Source of the DNA: Nematostella vectensis
Lineage: Eukaryota > Cnidaria > Anthozoa > Actiniaria > Edwardsiidae
Direction of reading: 5' to 3'
Length of the DNA stretch: 64,000 nucleotides
Assembly (NCBI RefSeq): GCF_932526225.1
Contig: NC_064047.1
Coordinates: 4,649,501 to 4,713,500 of the forward strand
The notes under the pieces: model-generated
Told to the model about the DNA's origin: nothing
What the model saw: only the letters and a program-made list of their open reading frames with translations
The model's database searches: none
Translations under genes and position numbers: made by a program
In this document: one piece after another, positions 38,000 through 53,269 of the stretch
Position numbering within the stretch: position 1 is the stretch's first letter
Layout: the number at the start of each line of letters is the position of its first letter

Positions 38000-40900
38000 C
38001 CGGCTACGCGAATTTAGTGACTTTCTGTATCAAGTGCAAGTTGCAAGCGCGCACATGTCAGCCCTTAAGATTTATGAGTTCCCTTCAAAAATACAGTCCC
38101 TAGTAGAAAAACTCCCGGGATGGTTCGCGACAAAATGGTCAATCAAAGTGCAAGCACTACAACAGGAAAGGGGGTACAGCGCGTTTCCTAGCTTTAGTGA
38201 TCTCGTCACAGAAGTATGTTTTCACGCCGAGCGAATGAACATTCCTCAACTCACACCGACCAAGCACTCTAGCACTCCAACTCCCATACAAACGCACCGC
38301 AAGCCACAAGAGCGCATTCACAATGTACTCCTAACTAAAACCAAAAGAAGGAAGCATTGGTTAAACACACAGAAAAAAAGGTCTGCCCGTACCATAACAA
38401 CGCAGCGTCGCACAACCTAACTGAATGTAAAAGGTTCAAAGAACTCCCATATGAAGAAAGGCTAGAGTCAAATGGGCTATGTTTTAAATGCACAGGAAAA
38501 CACTTTCGTAAAGACTGTGAAGAAACTCCTCCCCGATGCGAGGCCTGCAACAAGAACCACCTAACTTTGCTTCACGAAGACAGAAGCGCCCCCGCTAAAC
38601 CTGCACCCCCTAGCCCCCCAGAAGCATCAGCAACATGCACACAAGTCTGCGGAGGGGAGGGGACCGGTAGGTCGTGCGCCCGAATAGTCCTTGTCAACCT
38701 CACACATGAGTCACAGCCACACAAAAAACAGCTCACATACGCCGTCCTCGATGATCAATCGACAGACGTATTTATCACGGATAGTCTATCAAGATTGCTA
38801 GGAATAACAGCACCGGAGCTCGACCTAAAAGTCAATACTATAGTCGGCTTCAACACAATTCGTACAAAAAAGATAACTGGTCTACGAATTCAAGATATCA
38901 AAAACGAACACGCGCACGTCAGGATTCCGTATGCATACACACGCGAGTACATCCCCGCCGCACAAAGCGATATCGCTAGTCCCGAAGTAGCGAAGCAGTG
39001 GACCCACCTCGCACCCATCGCAGACCAGATCGCATACAGACCGGACATAGAAATCGGACTACTCATCGGTCGAAACGTCCCGGCGGCCTTCCAACCAACT
39101 GAAGTGATAGCAGGAAGCCCTGAAGAGCCCTGGGCCGAGAAGTACAAGTTTGGCTGGACGGTAATCGGTCGAGTGTGCAAAGACAGAGATGGTGACGTGA
39201 CAGCTCGTGTGAATTGTGTGACGGTAGAGAGAGAAGTCCTACTCGAGCACAACGCTTCAAGCGATACTACCGTACAGCCGCCCTTCGTCCGCACGACACC
39301 ATCCAAAGACATGACAAGCCCGCAGCAAATACGCCAAATGATGGAGCTTGACTACACAGAACTCCACCACGACCGAAGTAAACAAAGACAAGGAAAAACA
39401 GAATCAAGAGAGGACATACAGTTTAACAATATAATGGAGATAGGTCTACACAAGAACGAGAATGGAAACTGGGAGGCACCCCTACCATTTAGAGCAAACG
39501 AGGTACACCTACCAGACAACAAGAAGCACTGTCTAGACAGGCTCCTCTCACTCAAACGGAAACTTCTTGGTAATGACAAGCTTAGAAACGATTACATCGC
39601 CTTCATGAAAAAGGTTATTGACCGTGTTCACGCAAGCCGAGTCCCCGTCGACCAGTTGCGTACCTCCCCTGGCAAAGTGTGGTTTCTCCCCCACTTCAAT
39701 GTACAGCACCCTCGCAAGAAAGACCTCCGCGTGGTGTTCGACTGCAGTTCAGTATACGAGAACGAGTCCCTAAACAAGAACTTATTACAAGGACCCGACC
39801 AGCTGAACTCACTCATCGGCGTCCTCATGCGCTTCCGAAAAGAAGAAGTAGCCTTTACCTGTGACATCGAGCAAATGTTCCACAGTTTCTATGTTAATCC
39901 GGAGCACAGAGATTTCCTGCGCTTCCTGTGGTTCGAAGACAGCGACTTAACCAAACCAATAGTAGAGTTCCGCATGGACGTGCACCTGTTCGGCGCAGCA
40001 TCGTCGCCCGCGGTCGCAAACTACTGTCTTCACCAGACTGCAGAAACAGGCAGAGAAAAGCACGGAGATGACGCAGCAGAGTTCGTACGCCGAAACGTCT
40101 ACGTGGACGATGGTCTCAAGTCCCTTCCCACAACAGAACAGGCCGTGCGCACTATCAAAGCCACACAAGCAATGTGCGCGGACGCGAACCTGCGACTCCA
40201 TAAATTTGCCAGCAACAGTAAGGAAGTTTTAGAAGCACTACACCCTGAGGATCGAGCCAAAGACCTCAAAGACCTAGACCTTAACCACGACAGCCTACCA
40301 GTCCAAAGATCGCTCGGTACTTACTGGTGTGTAGAGTCGGATACACTGGGATTTCGTATCGAGCTAAGAGACAAGCCTCTTACAAGACGCGGTATACTCT
40401 CCACCGTCAGTTCAGTGTACGACCCCTTAGGAGCCGTGTCCCCCGTCATCCTTACCGGGAAACAGATTCTACAGGAGCTCTGAAGTACCCATACAGACTG
40501 GGACGAGCCCCTCCCCGAAGACATCCGACCACGCTGGGAAAAATGGCGCACAGAGTTACAGCTTCTCGAGAACCTCAAGTTCCCCCGATGTCTCAAGCCT
40601 CCTAACTTTGGCACTCTGACTTCTACTCAAGTCTGCAACTTCTCAGATGCTTGCCACAACGGAATCGGACAAGTCTCATACCTACGCATGGTTAACGAGA
40701 AAGGAGAAGTCCACGTAAGCTTTCTAATGGCAAAGTCTCGAGTGGCACCCCTCAAACAAATCACAATACCCCGGCTGGAACTCACGGCAGCAGTAATATC
40801 CGTGAACGTTTCAAGCATGGTCGAGCTTGAGCTAGACCTACAACCCACACCACAGCGCCTCTATTACACCGACTCGGAAATAGTCCTAGGCTACCTTAAC

Positions 40901-42775
40901 AACGACGCTCGCCGTTTCCATGTGTATGTCGACAATCGTGTGCAGCACATCAGAGATCAAAGCGAGCCAGAACAATGGTACCACGTGCCAGGAAAAGAAA
41001 ACCCAGAAGATGAAGCATCTAGAGGAATGACAGCCGCACAACTTATCGAAAATAAGCGTTGGTTCAGCGGACCACAGTTCCTTTACGAGAACCCCACACC
41101 AAGCAACCAGAAGCCGTCATCTCAGCTAGATCCAGACGATGCTGAGTTACGCAAAGAAGTCTCTGTCCTCTCAACTAGTACCACTATGCATACACAGTAC
41201 TTAGATACGAAGCACTTCTCACACTCGTCTTCCCTACTGCGCCTCAAGCACGCAATCGTTCGCATCCAACGGATGATAGAGAGACTACGCCCAAACAAGA
41301 CACACAACTGGCGACCGACAAATGGCGCGTCTACAGTAAAGGAGCTATGGGAAGCAGAGAAGTGTCTATTCAAGACTGCACAAGCCACCACCTTTGAGAA
41401 CGAAATAGATACACTGCAAAGAATGAAAGGAAACAATAGCAAGTTCGAAGATCGCAAAAGCGCGCGCGATCGCAACAACATCATCAAAGCCACCAGCAAT
41501 ATCTACAAGCTAGACCCGTTCATAGACGACGAAGGTCTACTACGAGTTGGTGGTCGTCTGAGAAATGCTGAAGAAGAATACCAACTAAAGCACCCTCTCA
41601 TCCTACCAAAAGATCATCACGTGACTACTCTATTAGTCCGCCACTATCACCAGAGGCAGCAGCATCACCAAGGCCACGGCATGACCCACAACGCCATACG
41701 GCAAGCAGGATACCATGTCGTAAACGGTAGATCTGCTATTGCGCACATTATCGCGAAGTGTGTTACCTGCCGCAAGTTCAGAGGCATCACGCAAGGTCAG
41801 AAGATGGGCGACCTCCCAACAGAACGCGTGACACCATCATCACCATTCAGCTATTCCGCAATGGATGTATTTGGTTCATTCTACGTGAAGGAAAGACGAA
41901 GAGAAGTAAAGAGGTGGGGTTTGGTGTTCACATGTATGGCCTCTAGAGCGATCCACCTGGAAACGCTAAATAACATGAGCACAGATTCGTTCATCAACGC
42001 TCTTAGAAGATTTATCGCACGCAGGGGCAAGGTCCGCGAATTACGCTCGGATCGGGGCACAAACTTCGTCGGAGCAAGCAACGAGCTCAAAACAGCCCTC
42101 CAAGAGATCGACCGAGAATCCGTCAAGTCATTCCTATCCACCCAACAGTGTGACTTGATAGATTTCAAAATGAACGTTCCGCAAGCTTCTCACATGGGAG
42201 GGGTATGGGAGCGCCAAATTCGCACAACTCGCTCAGTGCTAACATCACTACTTTACGAACACGGTCGTCAGCTGGACGATGAATCTCTTCGCACTCTTAT
42301 AACAGAAGCTGAGAATATCGTCAACAGCCGCCCACTCACAGTGGAGAACCTGTCAGACCCTCTAGCAGAAGAACCTCTGACACCAAATCATCTCCTCATG
42401 CTTAAAACCCAAGTCATCCTCCCGCCCCCGGGCAACTTCGAGCACCCCGACCTGTACTCCAGAAAGCGATGGCGCACAGTCCAATATCTAGCCAACCAGT
42501 TCTGGCTACGGTGGCAACGAGAGTACTGCACACAGCTCCAGAGTCGTCAAAAGTGGAACAAGCCACAGCCTAATCTACGAGAAGGAGATGTCGTCCTCAT
42601 GACAGACCCAGATCTACCTCGTAACCAGTGGCCGCTCGCCATTATCTCCAAGGTGTTCCCAAGCAAAGACAACCTAGTGCGCAAAGTCCAAGTGACTACT
42701 GCTAAGGACGGACAACACAAGTGCTTCGAGCGTCCCGTCCACAAGCTTATCATGCTATTAGCAAGGGAAGATTAG
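37980..42775 (+). pseudogene. gag-pol remnant of the BEL/Pao element
   Basis: A gag C-terminal piece is open at 37980-38420. The frame then changes, and pol is open at 38357-40483 and, after a TGA at 40481-40483, again to the stop at 42775 in the same frame. Visible parts in order are two CCHC-like knuckles (CPYHN..., CFKCTGKHF...) near 38393-38570; protease motif LDDQST near 38748; reverse transcriptase with YVDDG near 40100; RNase H region about 40600-41040; integrase zinc motif (HYH, then CVTC) about 41640-41775; and catalytic D, D and E near 41864, 42050 and 42210. Most of gag is missing. Few disabling changes in 4.8 kb and 2.3% LTR divergence suggest a moderately young insertion. Confidence 0.93.
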
Positions 42776-43074
42776 TCAGCTTAGTCCAAGACACAATGAA
42801 CACTTTCCAAATTTCAAGATATAAAGGACATTCTCAGTAATTCTTATATAGCTAAAATATACCAGCTTCATTTATAACAAGCAAACAACCATAAATCAAA
42901 TTTAGGCTATCAATTAGTAATTTGCAATCAACAAATCATAATTTCCTTATCATGATTAATTAAACAAAAATAAGCAATCAGCTAGCATCGCAATTCAATG
43001 CTTAGAATATAAACATCTTTTATGCAATTTATACTCTATTTTCTTAATAAATGTAGGCACATTTAGGGAAGCAG
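42776..43074 (+). other. 3' untranslated region of the BEL/Pao element
   Basis: AT-rich stretch between the pol stop and the 3' LTR. The purine-rich AGGGAAG just before 43075 is the likely polypurine tract. Confidence 0.55.
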
Positions 43075-43382
43075 TGTAACGGCATCCGCATGCCATGGAT
43101 AACCCCTTCGTTATTTTTAGTAATCTCATTACGTCACCAATCAATGTAACGCTAGCGATCACGTGACCTTAGCTTTATAAACGCAGCAAACTTGTAAAGC
43201 CCCTAAGGCTCACAGAAATTCGACGGGTTCACACGGGTTTAAATTAGCGCTGCCCTAGGCCAAACTTGTTGTAAAGCTTACCAAGTTCTTACACGCAATA
43301 AAACCCTAGCCTTGTGGAATTTGTGAGTACTTCATCAAAAGTTTCCCGGATCTCTCTGCCACGCGGAGCTGACGCCGCTACA
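43075..43382 (+). repeat. 3' LTR, complete
   Basis: 308 bases from TGTAACGGCATCC to GCCGCTACA. It serves as the reference for the truncated 5' LTR. Confidence 0.92.
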
Positions 43383-45548
43383 TTACCAAAGCTACAGAGA
43401 ACTATAAGTACCAAAGCTATAGAGAACTATAAGTACCAAAGCTACAGAGAACTATAGTACCAAAGCTACAGAGAACTATAGTACCAAAGCTATAGAGAAC
43501 TATAGTACCAAAGCTACAGAGAACTATAGTACCAAAGCTACAGAGAACTATAGTACCAAAGCTACAGAGAACTATAGTACCAAAGCTACAGAGAACTATA
43601 GTACCAAAGCTGCAGAGAACTATAGTACCAAAGCTGCAGAGAACTATTAAAAAAGCTACAGAGAACTATAGTACCAAAGCTACAGAGAACTATAGTACCA
43701 AAGCTACAGAGAACTATAGTACCAAAGCTCTAGAACCTTAGTACCAAAGCTATAGAGAACTATAGTAACAAAGCTACAGAGAACTATAGTACCAAAGCTA
43801 CAAAGAACTATAGTACCAAAGCTACAGAGAACTCAGTAACAAAGCTACAAAGAACTGTAGTACCAAAGCTACAGAGAACTATATTACCAAAGCTACAGAG
43901 AACTAAAGTACCAAAGCTACAGAGAACTATAGTACCAAAGCTACAGAGAACTATAGTACCAAAGCTACAGAGAACTATAGTACCAAAGCTGCAGAGAACT
44001 ATAGTACCAAAGATGCAGAGAACTATTACAAAAGCTACAGAGAACTATAGTACCAAAGCTACAGAGAACTATAGTACCAAAGCTACAGAGATCTATAGTA
44101 CCAAAGCTACAGAGAACTATAGTACCAAAGCTACAGAGAACTATAGTACCAAAGCTATAGAGAACTATGGTACCAAAGCTATAGAGAACTATATTACCAA
44201 AGCTACAGAGAACTATAGTACCAAAGCTACAAAGAACTATAGTACCAAAGCTACAGAGAACTACAGTAACAAAGCTACAGAGAACTATAGTACCAAAACT
44301 ACAGAGAACTATAGTACCAAAGCTACAGAGAACTATAGTACCAAAGCTACAGAGAACTAAAATACCAAAGCTACAGAGAACTATAGTACCAAAGCTACAG
44401 AGAACTATAGTACCAAAGCTACAGAGAACTATAGTACCAAAGCTGCAGAGAACTATAGTACCAAAGATGCAGAGAACTATTACAAAAGCTACAGAGAACT
44501 ATAGTACCAAAGCTACAGAGAACTATAGTACCAAAGCTACAGAGAACTATAGTACCAAAGCTACAGAGAACTATAGTACCAAAGCTACAGAGAACTATAG
44601 TACCAAAGCTATAGAGAACTATAGTACCAAAGCTATAGAGAACTATATTACCAAAGCTACAGAGAACTATAGTACCAAAGCTACAAAGAACTATAGTACC
44701 AAAGCTACAGAGAACTACAGTAACAAAGCTACAGAGAACTATAGTACCAAAACTACAGAGAACTATAGCACCAAAGCTACAGAGAACTATAGTACCAAAG
44801 CTACAGAGAACTATAGTACCAAAGCTACAGAGAACTATAGTACCAAAGCTACAGAGAACTATAGTACCAAAGCTACAGAGAACTATAGTACCAAAGCTGC
44901 AGAGAACTATAGTACCAAAGCTATAGAGAACTATATGTACCAAAACTACAGAGAACTATAGTACCAAAGCTACAGAGAACTATAGTACCAAAGCTACAGA
45001 GAACTATAGTACCAAAGCTACAGAGAACTATAGTATTAAAGCTGCAGAGAACTATAGTACCAAAGCTGCAGAGAACTATTACAAAAGCTACAGAGAACTA
45101 TAGTACCAAAGCTACAGAGAACTATAGTACCAAAGCTACAGAGAACTATAGTACCAAAGCTATAGAGAACTATAGTACCAAAGCTATAGAGAACTATAGT
45201 ACCAAAGCTACAGAGAACTATAGTACCAAAGCTCCAAAGAACTATAGTACCAAAGCTACAGAGAACTACAGTAACAAAGCTATAGAGAACTATAGTACCA
45301 AAGCTACAGAGAACTATAGTACCAAAACTACAGAGAACTATAGTACCAAAGCTACAGAGGACTATAGTACCAAAGCTACAGAGAACTATAGTACCAAAGC
45401 TACAGAGAACTATAGTACTAAAACTACAGAGAACTATAGTACCAAAGCTACAGAGAACTATAGTACCAAAGCTACAGAGAACTATAGTACCAAAGCTGCA
45501 GAGAACTATAGTACCAAAACTACAGAGAACTATAGTACCAAAGCTACA
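43383..45548. repeat. 24-bp satellite, part right of the retrotransposon (unit 3)
   Basis: About 90 copies of the 24-bp unit. A block that begins with the variant GATGCAGAGAACTATTAC at 44012 is repeated at 44466 with the same order of sequence variants, so there is higher-order structure with a 454-bp period. Related starts lie near 43632 and 45065 at other spacings. The 8-residue-repeat frames are not called as genes. Confidence 0.95.
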
Positions 45549-47565
45549 TCATGTGAACGAAAAAGAAGCTCATGGTGCATGACGGTCAGGATGCGGATTG
45601 AGGGGACGTTTCAGGATTCCTGTGGATGTCTAAAGCAATTTCCACTAGACTCGTACCCAGTCGCTTATAAGGTAAAAAGAAAGAGCGAGAAAACTAAGAA
45701 CGAATTATGGGGGAGGGGCGCAAAGGGTTCTGGGGGGTGCGCAATGTTACCTGGGTACGAGTCTGAGTCCATCTAAAGGTTTCGCACTCTGAACTAAATA
45801 TTCGTCTAGTTTAAAATAGTTCAAAATAGGCAAAATGATACAAATTCGAACAGTACAAAACTCGGCAGATTAACTATTGACTAGTAAAGTATAAACAGTA
45901 CGAATGGATTGTATATTTTCTGAGATTTAAGATTTGCAAGCAGTCATGAAAAAACTTGTCTCCGTAAGTCTCAGCGCCTAAATTCAGTCTCGTTTGTACT
46001 GACGATAAGCCCTTAACATATATATCCAAAAACATAATGCGGGAACATCTAAAGCGATAGCAATTTTCTTTGTCAGTCATCTTGGATTCTATTGGCACTC
46101 ATGTTCGCAAATTATCAGGAGGTTTTTGAGAACGGAGATTTTTTCCCTCAGTGTTAAAAAAGAAACGCGCCCATATTGAAGCGTATTGAAAGCGTATTTT
46201 GCCTTCCAAACGAAAACGCTGGGTCTAGAGAAATACCATAGAATCGACTACCACGCATGTGCTGTTGTGCTGTGAGGCAATATCATATACTATGAGAACA
46301 GAAAAAGCCTCCGTTTTCGACAACCTTTGAATATGTGTAGACAGGTCTCAGTTTTTGGTCTATAAGCTGTCTATAGAAACTCCTCCTGGTAACTTTGGAC
46401 ATCCTAGTGTTCATCTCTGGTGTAGCTCCTGTTTAAAAAAAAAAAAGGACTCGATATTTCTGAGGCCCAATACTGTATTTGAAATCACATATAACCTTTA
46501 GATCTAGACCTAACTAATAAGAGGTTTCTATTCTAAAAAAGGCTAACGGAACTCTCTTCATTATTTTAACTATGATTATTTAAGAAATCACTCAACATTC
46601 TATAACATTTTCAGTTAAGGGGGGCTTGTCTCTTCAACGCGGCAAAAGTACGAGGGCGTTCATCACAGATACATTAGCACGGCCGGTACTATATGGTACT
46701 TCTACCCATTTATCCCCCGTTTGGCAGCGCAATGTTTCTTGAGCGAATATCAATAGATAGATGGAAACTATTAGTAAACGTTAATGTCGTTGATGTTCGC
46801 GAAAAAAAGCAATTCTCGGTCTAACTTATGCCTTTACAAAGAGTAATTTTTCTTCTCAAAGTTTAAAAGCGTAATTAGCAATAGTGCAGTACAAGTGCTT
46901 CGTCTCTCTGCGTGTCTACTTCCGCCCCTTTTTGCTTGACACAAAGGTAGTGCACGTTTAAGTATGAAACACAAATATTTAAAGTTCCACGAATGAGGCC
47001 AAATTGTAAATGTTTTTCATTTATCAGGAAGAAAATATGTATCTGAGGATAAATTTTAGTAACGCTCGTACTGCGATTTTGAGTAATCTAAGCTAACTCA
47101 CTCTCATAAATGTCATGTAAAAATAAATTTTGCTTTTGTCAGTCAAGGTGTTGAGCTATTTTTATTGGTCAACACTGGAAACTCAAAGTAACAACGTCTA
47201 AGAACCGTAAATTAGTTTGTTTTCTTCTTTAACCAAGAAATTATATTTAAATACCTCTATCGCTGTCTTAGAACCCCTATCAGCCATGAACAAAAAAGTT
47301 TAATTGTTCTATCACAAGTAAATCTCATTTAAACACACCATCACGAGAGAATTGTGGGTGTTTTATTGTTTCACATTTCTCTGTTTAATATCAGCATATC
47401 AGAAATTTGGTTATGCTACTAAAGTTAAACGTACTCATCGAACGAAAGATTCTGATCAGTTATTGATTACAAATATCACGTTAACTTTCAGCCAATACGA
47501 CTAACACGAAGGAGAGCGATTAGTCATAATAATCAATTACATGAATTAGTTTGTGACCACCAATG
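45549..47565. other. Upstream region of the vWA gene; no gene seen
   Basis: The right boundary of the tandem units is at 45548. A fold-back with perfect 14-bp arms (AGACTCGTACCCAG at 45647-45660 and its complement at 45751-45764) encloses 90 bp. From about 46731 to 46970 the sequence resembles 56931-57130 and 58540-58640 (GAGCGAATATC..., ACAAGTGCTT, GTCTACT), which suggests duplicated gene-upstream DNA. Confidence 0.55.
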
Positions 47566-47570
47566 TTATC

Positions 47571-47577
47571 TATATGA
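47571..47577 (+). promoter_or_regulatory. Possible TATA-like element of the vWA gene
   Basis: TATATGA, 61 bases before the start codon at 47632. It is weaker than the TATATAAG of the lectin genes. Confidence 0.3.
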
Positions 47578-47631
47578 GTCATTTATTTTTCTTACCGTGT
47601 CTCACTTGAACTAGCATCTCTGGCCGACACC

Positions 47632-51116
<3,485 letters not shown>

Positions 51117-51263
51117 AACATCAGACAAAGGGCAATCAGGACATTTGGGATGGGGGCCTGCGTCCTTGACAAGATTACAGCGAGTTAACGTTGGGTCAGA
51201 CAAAAATAGCTGTGCTAATATATAATAGATAAGGAAACTCGATCATGTATAATTAACGCGATT

Positions 51264-51269
51264 AATAAA
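51264..51269 (+). promoter_or_regulatory. Polyadenylation signal of the vWA gene
   Basis: AATAAA, 148 bases after the stop codon, giving a short 3' UTR wholly within the last exon. Confidence 0.5.
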
Positions 51270-51289
51270 GGACAATTTGAACTTTATAA

Positions 51290-52300
51290 CTAGAATGGTT
51301 CCATTGTGTTCTGAAGTGGCCTCTTACATGCTGCCGGTCGACACTGCAGAATGTGCGGCCGTTTACTGTGTCACGTGAAGCGGCTCAGCGCGCCAAATTC
51401 GAATCTGATGCTTGATTGAACAGGCGAAATACAAAGAAAACCGGCAGAAAGCGCAATACGTCTTACATAGAACTAATTTTCTACTGTATTAGGGCCGTAA
51501 TAACGCAACACTTAACCCCACAAATATTAGATAAAGGATTAATGAAAATTGCGCCCGTTAGTAGCCGATTTCAACAAAAGGATCAAGAAAAAGCCCTTTA
51601 ATGTCAGAAATCGTGTGGAAATATTTTAAATGTCTGCTTATAGAGTTTCTATTAAGTTCCATGATGGCACTTGCAAACTTTGCACTTTTTTCACAAAGGT
51701 ATCACCCTTTAGCAGGGCTGCATCCTTTTTGTCAGCTACGGCAATTCCCAAAGAAAGCAGAGGGTGTAACTGTATTGAACGTGTTTTAAGCGGTCGAACA
51801 TTTAAATGGTCTATTGGTCTAACTGTGGCCTCTCCTGGAGCCCATGTCCATAACGTTTCTCGTATCACAGGTCCCAGGGTAGTCCCGGTCTCTAAACTAT
51901 GTTATTATAAAGTGATTAACTTCGGCACGGGTCACTACGCATACAGCGCATTGAATTGGAGGTGAATAACGGATTTATGGCGGTTTAAAGGAATTATGAG
52001 CGTCGTTATTCAAAGGTCGGAAGGTAAGTTGAGATCATTTTAAAGGTGAGAAAAGTGTAAATCGGCTCGGTTTAAGAGGATATCAGTAGTTCAATAGATG
52101 CGCATGAATAACTGATTGAAATTAAAATGTTCAAATGATGTTGTTAAGAGACTGGTTTTATCTTAGCGCCCGTGCTAGTATTCGTTTTTTGGTAGGACAT
52201 GCTAAGATTGAAATGGAAAAAGTCTTCATGATTGTTTGTTTCTGGGTGCTATATCTTCCTTGATTATGGCAGGGAAGCACTTCCCTAATTATGGTTTATA
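51290..52300. other. Intergenic region between vWA gene and GPCR
   Basis: No recognised gene or repeat. The short open frames present show no domain or motif. Confidence 0.55.
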
Positions 52301-53269
52301 CTACAGCCGTGAGTTGACTTGCTGTGAAGTCTTGTTTGTTGAGATATAAAGATCTCTGACGTCATCATTGCGACATCGTTTGCATAGCAACTTGATGAGT
52401 GATCTCTTGAATTCAGAAATCCTACCAACATAAAATATTGGATTTATAACCGAATTTAAGTAGTGTAACAAGACTGTGAATTCTGCTAATTCGATTGAAA
52501 TGTTTAGTGAAGTAAATCTATATAGTTGATTAATCACAAGAAACGGTAGCCATGTAATCAGTGAAGCGGCTGTAACGAGAAAAAGAGTCCACGTCAGTCG
52601 CTGCTCCTGAACTTGTTTTCTTTGAGTCACTTGGTTTAGATTTCCCATTTGATGAGTATGATAAGATTGCCTTTTGAACGTTATTACCATCGCTGTGTAG
52701 CTACTAAAGACGGTTAATAGCATTACTAAGAGTACGAAAGTCGAGGCTAAACTTAGGTATTTGAATGCATCTGCTGAAACGTACCTATATCCATGGAACA
52801 TAACCCAGCTGTGTAGCCCTACGATAATTCCTGGCAAAAGCCAGCTCACAGATATGATGTAGCGATAGACACGGCCACTTATCCTGCGATTCCTCAGCGG
52901 AAAAACCATAGCGAGCAGGCGCTCAATGGAAATCAATACCAGGTTAAATATTGAAACAAGCCCTAACCAGCTGTCAAGAGGAGTATGGAGTAAAGCAAGA
53001 AGCCGTGGAATTCCTAATTTTACGATAAACCCATAGTAGAAACCAGAAAAGAAGATTGGCAGTGGGATTAGACCAATCAGAAGATCTGCAACGGCAAGGT
53101 TGATTATGAGATACATGCTGCGCCTGCGGAGGTGGGGACTGTGGATAAATGTGAGGATGGTCAACATGTTGCCAATGACGATAAGGACATCGAGAAGAGC
53201 GAAGGCACTGAGCCAAAGTGGGGCCATGACCAATTCATAAATCGGTGGAGACGATGTTGTATTGTTCAT
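52301..53269 (-). CDS. Rhodopsin-like (class A) G protein-coupled receptor, intronless
   Basis: A single exon of 322 residues. Seven hydrophobic segments are visible. GNM near residues 33-35 opens TM1; NLAVADLLIG marks TM2; an SIERLLAM variant of the DRY motif ends TM3; WLPF lies in TM6; and NSVINPIFY (the NPxxY motif) ends TM7. The short N-terminus has NNTT, a possible glycosylation site, and the C-terminus is cytosolic and basic. Cysteine is absent where the usual TM3 disulfide would sit, so the conserved TM3-ECL2 bridge appears missing. Overall form is of the amine/adenosine/melanocortin-like group that is expanded in cnidarians, but the ligand cannot be inferred. It is convergent with the vWA gene and not obviously linked to it in function. 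Confidence 0.92.
   Translation of the reverse strand: MNNTTSSPPIYELVMAPLWLSAFALLDVLIVIGNMLTILTFIHSPHLRRRSMYLIINLAVADLLIGLIPLPIFFSGFYYGFIVKLGIPRLLALLHTPLDSWLGLVSIFNLVLISIERLLAMVFPLRNRRISGRVYRYIISVSWLLPGIIVGLHSWVMFHGYRYVSADAFKYLSLASTFVLLVMLLTVFSSYTAMVITFKRQSYHTHQMGNLNQVTQRKQVQEQRLTWTLFLVTAASLITWLPFLVINQLYRFTSLNISIELAEFTVLLHYLNSVINPIFYVGRISEFKRSLIKLLCKRCRNDDVRDLYISTNKTSQQVNSRL

Larger units (their letters stand above)
37741..43382 (+). mobile_element. BEL/Pao LTR retrotransposon with deleted 5' region
   Basis: The element begins TGTAAC and ends CTACA. It is flanked by GTACC on the left and TTACC on the right, which fits a 5-bp target duplication with one change, although both words are natural variants of the satellite. 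The order gag remnant, zinc knuckles, aspartic protease, reverse transcriptase, RNase H, integrase is that of BEL/Pao. The 5' LTR lacks its last 49 bases, and the primer binding site and most of gag are gone. It cannot encode a full polyprotein: there is also a frameshift near 38340-38390 and a TGA at 40481-40483. Confidence 0.95.

Noticed and set aside
38335-42753. Many antisense frames within the BEL/Pao element
   Set aside because: Shadows of the pol frame.
51601-51965. 111-residue open frame downstream of the vWA gene
   Set aside because: No domain, no splice context and overlapping frames on both strands; likely chance.
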